The notes beneath the pieces were generated by a model that saw only the letters and a program-made list of their open reading frames with translations, was not told the DNA's origin and ran no database searches. From contig NZ_CP070978.1 in NCBI RefSeq assembly GCF_018417535.1, positions 1,054,001 through 1,118,000 of the forward strand: a stretch of DNA of 64,000 bases, written 5' to 3'. The position numbers and the translations under genes are program-made. Below are positions 53,011 to 61,552 of this stretch, piece after piece. The stretch's first letter is position 1. Every line of letters begins with the position of its first letter. The DNA is from Burkholderia pyrrocinia. GTDB taxonomy: Bacteria; Pseudomonadota; Gammaproteobacteria; Burkholderiales; Burkholderiaceae.

Positions 53011-54129
53011 ATGCGCGAAGCCCGATACGTCAAAGGACTCGACGGCCTGCGAGCCATCGCCGTCATCCTCGTTTTCCTGTCCCACAAAGGCCACGTGCTT
53101 GCCGTTGACGTCGGCAAGCTTGGCGTGTGGACGTTTTTCTTCATCAGCGGATTCCTGATCGTCGGCGAACTGCATCGCAACCGCCAGGCGGTCGAGCGCG
53201 GCACCATGACGCGCCGCCACGCGCTCGCACTGTTCCTCGCGAAGCGCGCGCTGCGGATCTTCCCCGTGTACTACCTGCTGCTCGCCGCGCTCGCGATCGC
53301 GCACGCGCTCTTCTACCAGCGCGGCGTCAATCTCGGGCTCGCGTGGCACGCGGCGTTCCTGTCGAATTACTGGATCGGCGTCGTCAAGGACGGCTGGCCG
53401 GGCTCCACGTCGCACTTCTGGAGCCTCGCGGTTGAACAGCAGTTCTATCTGATCGCGCCGCTCGCGCTGCTCGCGGTGCCCGCCGCGCGACACGTCGCGC
53501 TCGGCGTCGCGGCCGTCGCACTGTGTGCGCTCGCGCATCTCGCGCTCTACCTGTCCGACGCGTCGCCGGTGCTGATCTACGCATTTTCCCCGTGGAATTT
53601 CGCGCTGATCGCGCTCGGCGGTGTCGGCGCGATCGCGCTCGCCGATCACGGTCCGACCGTCGTGCGCCGCATTCCGCCCGGCTGGCTCGGCGCGGCAGGC
53701 GTCGTGTTTTTCCTCGCGCTGCCCGCGTGCACGGCACTGCCCGACGCGGTCGCGGGGCTCGCGGATCTCGGCCTGTCGGCGTCGCTCGGCGCGCTGATGC
53801 TGTGGATCGTCAGCGAACCCGAGCATCCCGTCGTGGCACTGCTCGACTGGGCGCCGCTCGTCTATCTCGGCACGATCAGCTACGGCTTCTACCTGTTCCA
53901 CAACCTGATTCCGGCGCGCTTCGGCGTGATGCCCGCGCGCTTCGCGCACGTGCCGATACCGGAAATCGTCCGCGAAGCGCTGCCCGAGATGCTGCAATTT
54001 GCGCTCGCGGTGCTGCTCGCGCACCTGTCCTGGCGCTATCTCGAAAAAAGGCTGCTCGACTTCAAGAAGCCGATCGCCGCGATGCTGGCCCGGCACTTCG
54101 TTGCGCGGCCGAGCACGTCGGCGCGTTGA
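53011..54129 (+). CDS. Acyltransferase 3 family membrane protein
   Basis: Protein of 372 residues with about ten membrane helices, family OafA/NodX (Acyl_transf_3). Conserved stretches are VKGLDGLRAIAVILVFLSH with the catalytic His, FFFISGFLI, KRALRIFPVYYLL and HFWSLAVEQQFYL. It transfers an acyl (often acetyl) group to a surface sugar at the inner membrane. It lies on the opposite strand to galU, about 2 kb before the cepacian-type genes. A role there is plausible but not shown by position alone. Confidence 0.88.
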   Translation: MREARYVKGLDGLRAIAVILVFLSHKGHVLAVDVGKLGVWTFFFISGFLIVGELHRNRQAVERGTMTRRHALALFLAKRALRIFPVYYLLLAALAIAHALFYQRGVNLGLAWHAAFLSNYWIGVVKDGWPGSTSHFWSLAVEQQFYLIAPLALLAVPAARHVALGVAAVALCALAHLALYLSDASPVLIYAFSPWNFALIALGGVGAIALADHGPTVVRRIPPGWLGAAGVVFFLALPACTALPDAVAGLADLGLSASLGALMLWIVSEPEHPVVALLDWAPLVYLGTISYGFYLFHNLIPARFGVMPARFAHVPIPEIVREALPEMLQFALAVLLAHLSWRYLEKRLLDFKKPIAAMLARHFVARPSTSAR

Positions 54130-54444
54130 GCGTCACGCGGAAGCGGACAACACCGAACGGAAATACGCAGGAAATACGCGATACAGGCAGCGCCGAGAAG
54201 CTGACGCGCCGCGGCGGCGCCTCATTGCCCCGCCCCGGCGGAACCGACGCTCGCGCGAACGTCGACCTGCATCGCGCAACGGCAATGCCGGTCCGGTCAC
54301 CCGGGCAAGCGCTTCGGCACCGGTTTCAAGCGTGCCGCCGAACCGCGCCGGAGCGCCGCGCTCCACCCACGGCACCGCACTCCATGCGAACCCGGCAACA
54401 CGACGAGCCGGCCGCGCGCACCACGGTCGCGCACCGGCAAAAGC
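54130..54444. other. Gene-free stretch between convergent genes
   Basis: About 315 GC-rich bases between the convergent acyltransferase and galU genes. The open frames seen are continuations of shadows, and no repeat or site was recognised apart from the galU terminator at the right edge. Confidence 0.45.
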
Positions 54445-54474
54445 AAAAAAGCCCCGGCGCCTGAGCGGCCGGGG
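54445..54474 (-). terminator. Rho-independent terminator of galU
   Basis: On the minus strand GCCCCGGC and GCCGGGGC pair around a short loop, followed by TTTTTT, about 45 bases after the galU stop. Confidence 0.85.
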
Positions 54475-54518
54475 CCAACGGAACAACCACCACCTGAAAC
54501 AATGGAGCGCGCGGCGGC

Positions 54519-55406
54519 TTACGCGACAGCAGCCAGCGCGGGCAAACAGGTACGCAGGTACGCCTCGAATTCGCGGGCCACTTCCGGATGCTGGAGCGCG
54601 AGTTCGACGGTTGCCTTGAGATAGCCGATCTTGCTGCCGCAGTCGAAACGCGTGCCGAAGTAGCGGTACGCGAGCACCTGCTCGTTCGCGAGCAGCGTCT
54701 GGACCGCGTCGGTCAGTTGCAGTTCGCCGCCTGCGCCCGGCTTGAGCTTGCGCAGGTGATCGAAGATCGTCGGCATGAACACGTAGCGGCCAACCACGCC
54801 GAGGTTCGACGGCGCATCCTCGGGCGCGGGCTTCTCGATGATGCCCGACAGCTTGATGATGTCCTCTTCCCATTCGCGGCCTTCGACGACGCCGTACGAG
54901 CGGCTGTCCTCGCGCGGGATCGTCTCGACCCCGATCACCGAGCTGTGATAGTGGTCGAACACGTCGACGAGCTGCTTGAGCACCGGCTGCTCGCCGTGCA
55001 GCAGGTCGTCGGCGAGAATCACCGCGAACGGCTCGCCGTGCACGAGCTTTTCCGCGCACAACACCGCATGGCCGAGACCGAGCGCTTCCGGCTGGCGCAC
55101 GTAGAAGCAATTGACGTGGCTCGGCTTGATGCCGCGCACGAGTTCGAGCAGCTTTTCCTTGCCGCGCGCCTCGAGTTCCGCCTCGATCTCGTACGACTTG
55201 TCGAAGTGATCCTCGATCGCGCGCTTGCTGCGCCCGGTGACGAAGATCATCTCGGTGATACCGGCGTTGATCGCTTCCTCGACCGCGTACTGAATCAGCG
55301 GCTTGTCGACGACGGGCAACATTTCCTTCGGGCTCGCCTTCGTTGCCGGGAGGAACCGCGTGCCGAGACCGGCAACGGGGAACACGGCCTTGGTGACTTT
55401 CAACAT
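54519..55406 (-). CDS. galU: UTP-glucose-1-phosphate uridylyltransferase (BceT position)
   Basis: Protein of 295 residues with the nucleotide-binding start [24 protein letters not shown]. Further motifs are [34 protein letters not shown] and [18 protein letters not shown]. It makes UDP-glucose for exopolysaccharide and lipopolysaccharide. In cepacian cluster II the equivalent gene is bceT. The ATG at 55406 is preferred to a GTG two codons earlier because AGGA lies eight bases before it. Confidence 0.93.
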   Translation of the reverse strand: MLKVTKAVFPVAGLGTRFLPATKASPKEMLPVVDKPLIQYAVEEAINAGITEMIFVTGRSKRAIEDHFDKSYEIEAELEARGKEKLLELVRGIKPSHVNCFYVRQPEALGLGHAVLCAEKLVHGEPFAVILADDLLHGEQPVLKQLVDVFDHYHSSVIGVETIPREDSRSYGVVEGREWEEDIIKLSGIIEKPAPEDAPSNLGVVGRYVFMPTIFDHLRKLKPGAGGELQLTDAVQTLLANEQVLAYRYFGTRFDCGSKIGYLKATVELALQHPEVAREFEAYLRTCLPALAAVA

Positions 55407-55637
55407 GTTCACATCCTGATTGCGTTGACTGCGCCGCGTCGACCTGCGACCCGGCGCGATTGTGTTCCGAACGGCATATCGAGAATCGACGGCACTGCCA
55501 ATTCCACTCCGCTCATTTCCGATATGGACTGATTGCCCAATGATTCCGAAAAAAAATATAATCCTTTCAACCCGGTCGATATTGCCGAACCGAGTGCCGA
55601 AGCAGAAACAAATTACCGATTTTCCGGATACAAATTC

Positions 55638-55781
55638 TTACGAATCGAATTCCTCGATATAGGGCACGCCGCCCCGTTCGAGGCCCGGGCGAATCGGCTC
55701 GTTCTTCAGCGCCTCGCGGTACGCCGACAGCACGGCCATGACCAGCAGTACTGCCGCGCTCGCGATCCAATGCATGTCCAT
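55638..55781 (-). CDS. Small single-helix membrane protein
   Basis: Protein of 47 residues starting MDMHWIASAAVLLVMAVL. One N-terminal membrane helix is followed by a polar tail (SAYREALKNEPIRPGLERG). AAGGAG seven bases before the ATG is a strong ribosome-binding site and the main reason to call it real. It lies between galU and bceS. Function unknown. Confidence 0.6.
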   Translation of the reverse strand: MDMHWIASAAVLLVMAVLSAYREALKNEPIRPGLERGGVPYIEEFDS

Positions 55782-56013
55782 CTTGCCGCTCCTTGCATCA
55801 ATCAACTGGAGCTTCAAACTATCAGAAAAAAATCGGTAAATAATTGACCCGCCTGCGGAACCGCTTTCAGCACCCGATAAAACCATCATGCGGAATTCCG
55901 TTATTTCCCGGCGAGATTTTTTTATTCATTGATCGAATTCTTGCGCATTACGATGGGACCAGACTTCCCATTCGTCCGTCTTCTACTCCATCCGTCGCAA
56001 GGAATCGAATCGC

Positions 56014-57180
56014 ATGCAAGCTTTCAGCGGATCGTCTCTGACCGCGCCGCCCGTCGCCGATCACAAGGAGCACGTGATCGACGCGATGCGCGGCTTCGCG
56101 GCGCTGCTCGTCGCCTATTTCCACTGTCGCCAGGTCGTCTGGGTCGGCATGCAGACCTTCCATCAGGCTTACGGCCGCGCGCTCGACCCGAGCGTGATCG
56201 TCGGCTACCTGACCTTCCCGTTCGCGTGGGGCTCCGCCGGCGTGCCGATCTTCTTCGTGATCAGCGGCTACTGCATCCACCGCAACGCGGCGCTCAAGCT
56301 CGCCGCCGATCCCGCCTACCGGCTCGACGCGCCCAACTTCTGGGCACGCCGGTTCGCGCGCATCTACCCGGTGCTGCTCGCCGCGCTGCTGTTCACGCTC
56401 GCGCTCGACGCGGTCAGCCTGCAGATCGCGCCGGTCAGCCACAAGATCCGCGATATCGGCATCACGGCGTTCCTCGTGAACCTGTTCTCGCTGCAGGGCG
56501 TCGCGGGCTACACGTACGGGTCGAACGGCGCGCTGTGGACGCTGTCGCTCGAAGTACAGTTCTACGCGATCTACCCGCTGCTGTTCGCGCTGCGCCGGCG
56601 CATCGGCATGCCGGCCGTCGTGGCCGCGGTCGCGCTCGTCAACGTCGCGTCGGCGTGGCTGCTCGAACGGCACGACCTGCAGTTCTTCACGTCGTACTGG
56701 CTGTCCTGGACGATCGGCGCGTGGATCGCCGACGTGCGCGCGCAGCAGGCGCGCGGCGCGGCCGCCGTGCCGTCGCGCGCGTGGTACGGCGCGGCCGCCG
56801 TGCTGCTGGCCGCCGGCTGCGGCGCGTTCCGTTTCGGCCAGTACGGCGCGTTCCAGCTTTGGTCGGCCGGCTTCGCATGCTTCCTGTACCGCGCGCTCGC
56901 GCGCCCGACGGCGCCGCTGCGCGTGCTCGGCTGGTTCGGCGACTTCAGCTACTCGCTGTACCTGATCCACCTGCCGCTGTTCGTCTGCCTCGGCTCGGTG
57001 CTGTTCCACTCCGAACTGCAACTGTCGATCTGGCCGTCGATCGCGTTCATGGCCGCCGCGATCCCGGTCGCGTACCTGTTCTACCGGATGTTCGAACGGC
57101 CCGCGATGACGTGGTCGGCCAGCTTCAAGCCGACACGCCCCGCGCGCGTCGTAACGCAAGCGCCCGAGCGGGCCGTCTGA
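56014..57180 (+). CDS. bceS: Acyltransferase 3 family protein, BceS-like
   Basis: Protein of 388 residues, about ten membrane helices. Motifs are VIDAMRGFAALLVAYFHC (catalytic His), GVPIFFVISGYCIHR, RRFARIYPVLLAALL, NGALWTLSLEVQFYAIYP. It should O-acetylate the exopolysaccharide repeat at the inner membrane. The name follows from its place next to galU and opposite in strand to the double glycosyltransferase, the layout of cepacian cluster II; this is inference from synteny. A hairpin terminator follows 21 bases after the stop. Confidence 0.85.
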   Translation: MQAFSGSSLTAPPVADHKEHVIDAMRGFAALLVAYFHCRQVVWVGMQTFHQAYGRALDPSVIVGYLTFPFAWGSAGVPIFFVISGYCIHRNAALKLAADPAYRLDAPNFWARRFARIYPVLLAALLFTLALDAVSLQIAPVSHKIRDIGITAFLVNLFSLQGVAGYTYGSNGALWTLSLEVQFYAIYPLLFALRRRIGMPAVVAAVALVNVASAWLLERHDLQFFTSYWLSWTIGAWIADVRAQQARGAAAVPSRAWYGAAAVLLAAGCGAFRFGQYGAFQLWSAGFACFLYRALARPTAPLRVLGWFGDFSYSLYLIHLPLFVCLGSVLFHSELQLSIWPSIAFMAAAIPVAYLFYRMFERPAMTWSASFKPTRPARVVTQAPERAV

Positions 57181-57201
57181 CCCGGCCGGTCCGGTTCCGG
57201 A

Positions 57202-57237
57202 GCCCCCGTGCGGCGTCTCGCTGCACGGGGGCCTTTT
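57202..57237 (+). terminator. Rho-independent terminator after bceS
   Basis: GCCCCCGTGC pairs with GCACGGGGGC across an 11-base loop and CTTTT follows. Confidence 0.85.
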
Positions 57238-57502
57238 CATGGCCGGCACGCGGTAGCGTGGCGGGTTGGGCGAGTACGCGGCCAACCCAGTATGCCGGCG
57301 TGCATGACGGCCGCCTGTCCGGCTGCAACACCGCCGGCTCCGGGCACCCTGCCTGATTCACATCGCGACTGTCTCAGCGCCGCCTTGCTGCCTCACCGCC
57401 CTGTCTCCGGTACGACCTCGATCAACCCGACAATCGGCTAATTTCACGCCGGACACGGCACGCCACAACCCGCCCGCCGGTCGCCCGACCAGGCGCGCCC
57501 GC

Positions 57503-57544
57503 TGAAAAGCGAAGCCCCCACGCAGCGCAACGCCGCGTGAGGGC
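57503..57544 (-). terminator. Terminator of the bceR operon
   Basis: On the minus strand GCCCTCACGC pairs with GCGTGGGGGC (one G-T pair), followed by TTCGCTTTT. It begins 27 bases after the bceR stop, facing the bceS terminator across a 265-base gene-free spacer (57238-57502). Confidence 0.75.
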
Positions 57545-57571
57545 CCATTTCCCGCCGGCTGACCCCGTCGG

Positions 57572-60040
57572 CTACGACTGCTTCTTCGCCTTCGCGGCCT
57601 TCGCCGTATCCGCGAGGATCTTCTCGACCCGCTCCACGTAGGTCTCGGTGCCGAACCGGCGCACCGCCGTCGCACGCCCGCTCGCGACGAGCCGCTCGCG
57701 CAGCGCGCGGTCGCGCTTCAGCGCGTCGAGCGCATTGGCCAGCGCGGTCGCATCGCCCGGCTCGCAGAGCAGCCCGTTGTCGCCATCCTCGATGATCTCG
57801 ACGACACCGCCCGCGCGGGCCGCGACGACCGGCCGGCGCGCGAGCATCCCTTCGACGATCACGCGCCCGAACGGCTCCGGCGTGATCGACGTGTGCGCGA
57901 CGACGTCGACCGCCGTCATGCAAGCAGCCACATCACGCTGGAACCCGAGGAAATGCACGCGCTCGTCCATCCCGTGCCGCGCGACGTATTCGTGCAGTTG
58001 CGCCGCGTATTCGTCCTCGCCGAACAGCGGCGCGCCGACCAGTACCACATGCATGTCGGGATGCCGCGCGGCGGCCTCCAGCAGCACGTGCTGCCCCTTC
58101 CAGCGCGCGAGACGGCTGAACGAGCCGACGAGCCACGCATCCTGCGGCAACCCGAGGCGCGCGCGCAGCGCGGCCTGGCTGACGCCTTCCAGCGCATCGA
58201 ACGGCTCGGCCGAAATGCCGTTGAACACGACGTCGACATGCTGCGGCGTGAAGCCCGTCAGCGTGCGGAACGCCTGCGCGGACGCGTCGGAATTCGCGAT
58301 CACGCGCGTGACGCCGAGCCGTGCGCAGTACTTGATCGCCAGCAACTGCTTGCTGCCGAAATGGTCGGTGCTGACAATGTCGCGCAGGTGCCAGACCACC
58401 GGCTTGCGCGCGAGCCGCCCGGCGAGCGCAGCGACCACCATCGCGCGCTGCGTGTTCGCATAGATCACCTCGGCGCGGCGCGCGCGCCGCGCGACGTCGC
58501 GCACGAGCCGCACAAGCTGTTTCAATGCGCCGACCGACACGCCGCCCTGCTTGCGCACGCCCGCGAGCGCGCCCTGGTCGACCACGTCGACACGCGCGCC
58601 GATCTCGTCGAGCGCCGCGCGGAACGGGCCGTCGTCGAACAGCAGCACGTCGGCGTTCGCGCGCATGTGTTTCATGATCTCGAGCAGCGACAGCTCGGCG
58701 CCGCCGAGCACGCCGCTCTGGTCGAGCACGAGCGTTGCCGGGCCGCGCGCGGCCGGCATCGGCGCGACAGCCGTGCCGCGCTGCGAGGTCGAGCCGGGCA
58801 GAGCAGCCTCCACATAGTCGAGAAAGCGCCGCCGGAACGTATCGGCGGAAAACCGCTCTGCGTTTGCGCGGCATGCGTTCGGCGTGAAGCGCTGCGGCGC
58901 GCGCTCGAAATCGTCGACGGCCGCGACGATCGCGTGCGGCGTCTGCTCGTCGAAGAACAGCCCGGTCGGGTTCGCGTCCGATTGCGGGTCGAGCACGGTT
59001 TCGAGCGCACCGCCCTTGCCGTACGCGATCACCGGCGTGCCGCATGCCTGCGCCTCGACGACCGAGATCCCGAAATCCTCCTCGGCCGCGAACACGAACG
59101 CCTTCGCGCGCCGCATCCGGTCGTGCAGCACCGCGAACGGCTGGTAGCCCATGATCTCGACGTTCGGGCCGGCCTTCGCGCGGATCTTCTGCATCTCGGG
59201 GCCGTCGCCGATCACGACGAGCTTGCGCTCGGGCGTCTTCGAGAATGCCTCGACGATCAGGTCGATCTTCTTGTACGGCACCATCCGCGACGCGGTCAGG
59301 TAGAAATCGTCCTTGACCGCGTTCAGCGAGAAACCGTCGACGTCGACCGGCGGGAAGATCACCGCCGCATCGCGGTGGTAGACCTTCTTGATGCGCCGCG
59401 CGATGAACGCGGAGTTCGCGACGAAGCCGTCCACCGCGTTCGCGGTGCGCGTGTCCCAGTTGCGGATGTAGTGCAGGATCATCCGCGCGAGCAGCGATTT
59501 CGGCCCGTGCGTGAGGTTCGACTGTTCCAGGTACTGGTGCTGCAGGTCCCATGCATAGCGGATCGGCGAATGCACGTAGCTGATGTGCACCTGGTCCGGC
59601 CCGGTCAGCACGCCCTTCGCGACCGCGTGGCTGCTCGAGATCACGAGGTCGTACTCGGACACGTCGAGCTGCTCGATCGCGAGCGGCATCAGCGGCAGGT
59701 AGCTGCGGTACTTGGTACGCGCGAACGGCAGCTTCTGGATGAACGACGTCGTCACCGGCTTGCCGCGCACGAACGCGCGGTCGTCGAGGAAATCGACGAG
59801 GCTGAACAGGTCCGCGTCGGGAAAGCACGCGACGATCTGTTCGAGCACGCGTTCGGCGCCGGCATAGGTAACGAGCCAGTCGTGGACGATCGCCACGCGC
59901 AGCGCGCGCGCCGGCTGGCGCGCGCTGGCCCGCTCGGCCGGCACGGATCGGCGCAGCGCGGCGACGTCGCCCGCTTCGGCCACGGCCGCATCGGCGGTGG
60001 CGAGGTTCAGGATGGCGTGTTCCGCCAGATCGCGATTCAT
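57572..60040 (-). CDS. bceR: Fused double GT4-type glycosyltransferase, BceR-like
   Basis: Protein of 822 residues made of two glycosyltransferase family 4 modules. The first (about 45-430) has VAIVHDWLVTYAGAERVLEQI, SSSHAVAKGVL, FYLTASRMVPYKKIDLIVEAF and FAAEEDFGISVVEAQACGTPVIAY. The second (about 450-810) has LVLDQSGVLGGAELSLLEIM, GSFSRLARWKGQHVLLEA and TSITPEPFGRVIVEGMLARRPVVAARAGG. Each ends with the E-x7-E type motif of retaining enzymes. It would add two sugars to the lipid-linked repeat in the cytoplasm. The ATG overlaps the flippase stop by ATGA. Name given from the cepacian cluster II order. Confidence 0.9.
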   Translation of the reverse strand: MNRDLAEHAILNLATADAAVAEAGDVAALRRSVPAERASARQPARALRVAIVHDWLVTYAGAERVLEQIVACFPDADLFSLVDFLDDRAFVRGKPVTTSFIQKLPFARTKYRSYLPLMPLAIEQLDVSEYDLVISSSHAVAKGVLTGPDQVHISYVHSPIRYAWDLQHQYLEQSNLTHGPKSLLARMILHYIRNWDTRTANAVDGFVANSAFIARRIKKVYHRDAAVIFPPVDVDGFSLNAVKDDFYLTASRMVPYKKIDLIVEAFSKTPERKLVVIGDGPEMQKIRAKAGPNVEIMGYQPFAVLHDRMRRAKAFVFAAEEDFGISVVEAQACGTPVIAYGKGGALETVLDPQSDANPTGLFFDEQTPHAIVAAVDDFERAPQRFTPNACRANAERFSADTFRRRFLDYVEAALPGSTSQRGTAVAPMPAARGPATLVLDQSGVLGGAELSLLEIMKHMRANADVLLFDDGPFRAALDEIGARVDVVDQGALAGVRKQGGVSVGALKQLVRLVRDVARRARRAEVIYANTQRAMVVAALAGRLARKPVVWHLRDIVSTDHFGSKQLLAIKYCARLGVTRVIANSDASAQAFRTLTGFTPQHVDVVFNGISAEPFDALEGVSQAALRARLGLPQDAWLVGSFSRLARWKGQHVLLEAAARHPDMHVVLVGAPLFGEDEYAAQLHEYVARHGMDERVHFLGFQRDVAACMTAVDVVAHTSITPEPFGRVIVEGMLARRPVVAARAGGVVEIIEDGDNGLLCEPGDATALANALDALKRDRALRERLVASGRATAVRRFGTETYVERVEKILADTAKAAKAKKQS

Positions 60041-61503
60041 ATCGTTTTCCTCGCATTGAGACGGACAAACAGGTCGCGCACGAGCGCGCGCAACCCCGGC
60101 GTCATCGTGAGCGACCACGCGACGTTCAGCACCAGCACGATCGCGCACATGCCGATCGATTCGCCGAGCCCCGGCCACGCCTGCGCGAGAAACAGGCTCG
60201 CGAGCAGGAAGGTCAGGTGCGCCAGCATGTCGAGCACGATCGCGCGCATCCGGATCGCCGACAGGTACAGCAGCACGCCGTAGTCGACGAGCGCGCGCGC
60301 CGCGACGACCACCGCCGCGCCGATCAGCCCGAAGTGATGAATGCCGAACCACAGGCCGCCGACGAAGAACGGCATCTCGACGAGCCCGGCGAACGCCGCG
60401 CGGGCCGGGTTGACCTGCGACTGGATCAGGATGCGCGTGACGCTCGCCTGGCCGACGAGCCACACGCTGATCACCAGCACGCGGCCGACCGGCGCCGAGT
60501 GCGCGGCGAGATCGGCGCCGACCCACAGCGTGAGGAACGGCGCGAGCGCGAAGATCGCGACGATGCCGACCGGCGTGAACACGCCGTTCAGGAATTCGAG
60601 CGACTGGCGCGCGAGCGTGTCCGCGTGATCGCGGCCGACCGCCGACAGGCGCGGGAACAGCGTGCGCACGAGCGCGTTCGGCAGCATGTTCAGGCGCGTG
60701 ACGAGGTTCTGCGGCACCGTGTAGTAGGTGACGAACTTCGCGCCCATGCCGGCGCCGAGCATCACGCGGTCGAGCGTGTCGGCGATCATGCTCGTCGTGC
60801 TCGCGATCAGCATCCAGCCGCCGAAGTTGAACAGCCCTTTCGCGGTGCCCCACTGCGGCGGATCGATGCGCCGGATCCCGAGCACCTTGATGCTGGCGTG
60901 GCCGAGCATCACCGCCGCGATCAGGCGCGCGACGACTGCGGCGGCGAGCACCGTCTGCAGGTTCGGCGCGATCCACCACGCGGCGCCGAGCGGCAGCAAC
61001 TGGAACAGGAACGTGCCGATCGTCTGGTTCGTGTTGAACACGCCGAAGCGTTCGGCGCCGTTGATCGCGCCGGCGAACACCCACGACACGTTCGCCAGCG
61101 GAATCGCGAGCGCGAGCCACGGCAGCGCGAGATACACCTCGTGCTGCATCGCGGCCGACGCCTTCGTGAAATACGCGGTGTAGATGAACGCGCCGAAATA
61201 GATCAGCAGCCCGCCCACGATGCCGGTGCCGAGATTCAGCCAGAACGCGCTCCAGAACACGCGCGCGCTTTCGTCGTCGTTGCCGCTCGCGAGCGCCTTC
61301 GAGATGTGGTTCTGCGCGGCCATGCTCATCCCGAGATCGAGGATCCCGAAATAGCCGATCAGCGTCCACACGAGGCTGACGACGCCATAGCGCTCGACGC
61401 CGAGCGCGTGGATATACGCGGGCACCGTCACCAGCGACACGAAGGTCGGCAGGATCAGCCCGATGAAGTTGATCGAAACGTTCTTGAGTATGCCTTTGTC
61501 CAT
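60037..61503 (-). CDS. bceQ: Polysaccharide repeat-unit flippase (Wzx-like), BceQ-like
   Basis: Protein of 488 residues with about 12-14 membrane helices. The N-terminus ILKNVSINFIGLILPTFVSLVTVP and GVERYGVVSLVWTLIGYFGILDLGM are typical of the PST/MATE-type oligosaccharide flippases. It moves the lipid-linked repeat unit across the inner membrane for polymerisation. It is 49 bases after the propeller gene and overlaps bceR. Identity as BceQ is inferred from gene order. Confidence 0.88.
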   Translation of the reverse strand: MDKGILKNVSINFIGLILPTFVSLVTVPAYIHALGVERYGVVSLVWTLIGYFGILDLGMSMAAQNHISKALASGNDDESARVFWSAFWLNLGTGIVGGLLIYFGAFIYTAYFTKASAAMQHEVYLALPWLALAIPLANVSWVFAGAINGAERFGVFNTNQTIGTFLFQLLPLGAAWWIAPNLQTVLAAAVVARLIAAVMLGHASIKVLGIRRIDPPQWGTAKGLFNFGGWMLIASTTSMIADTLDRVMLGAGMGAKFVTYYTVPQNLVTRLNMLPNALVRTLFPRLSAVGRDHADTLARQSLEFLNGVFTPVGIVAIFALAPFLTLWVGADLAAHSAPVGRVLVISVWLVGQASVTRILIQSQVNPARAAFAGLVEMPFFVGGLWFGIHHFGLIGAAVVVAARALVDYGVLLYLSAIRMRAIVLDMLAHLTFLLASLFLAQAWPGLGESIGMCAIVLVLNVAWSLTMTPGLRALVRDLFVRLNARKTI

Positions 61504-61552
61504 GCTTGTACCTTGTGTGACGGCAACGACGTCGATAACGGCGCGCCGCCCG

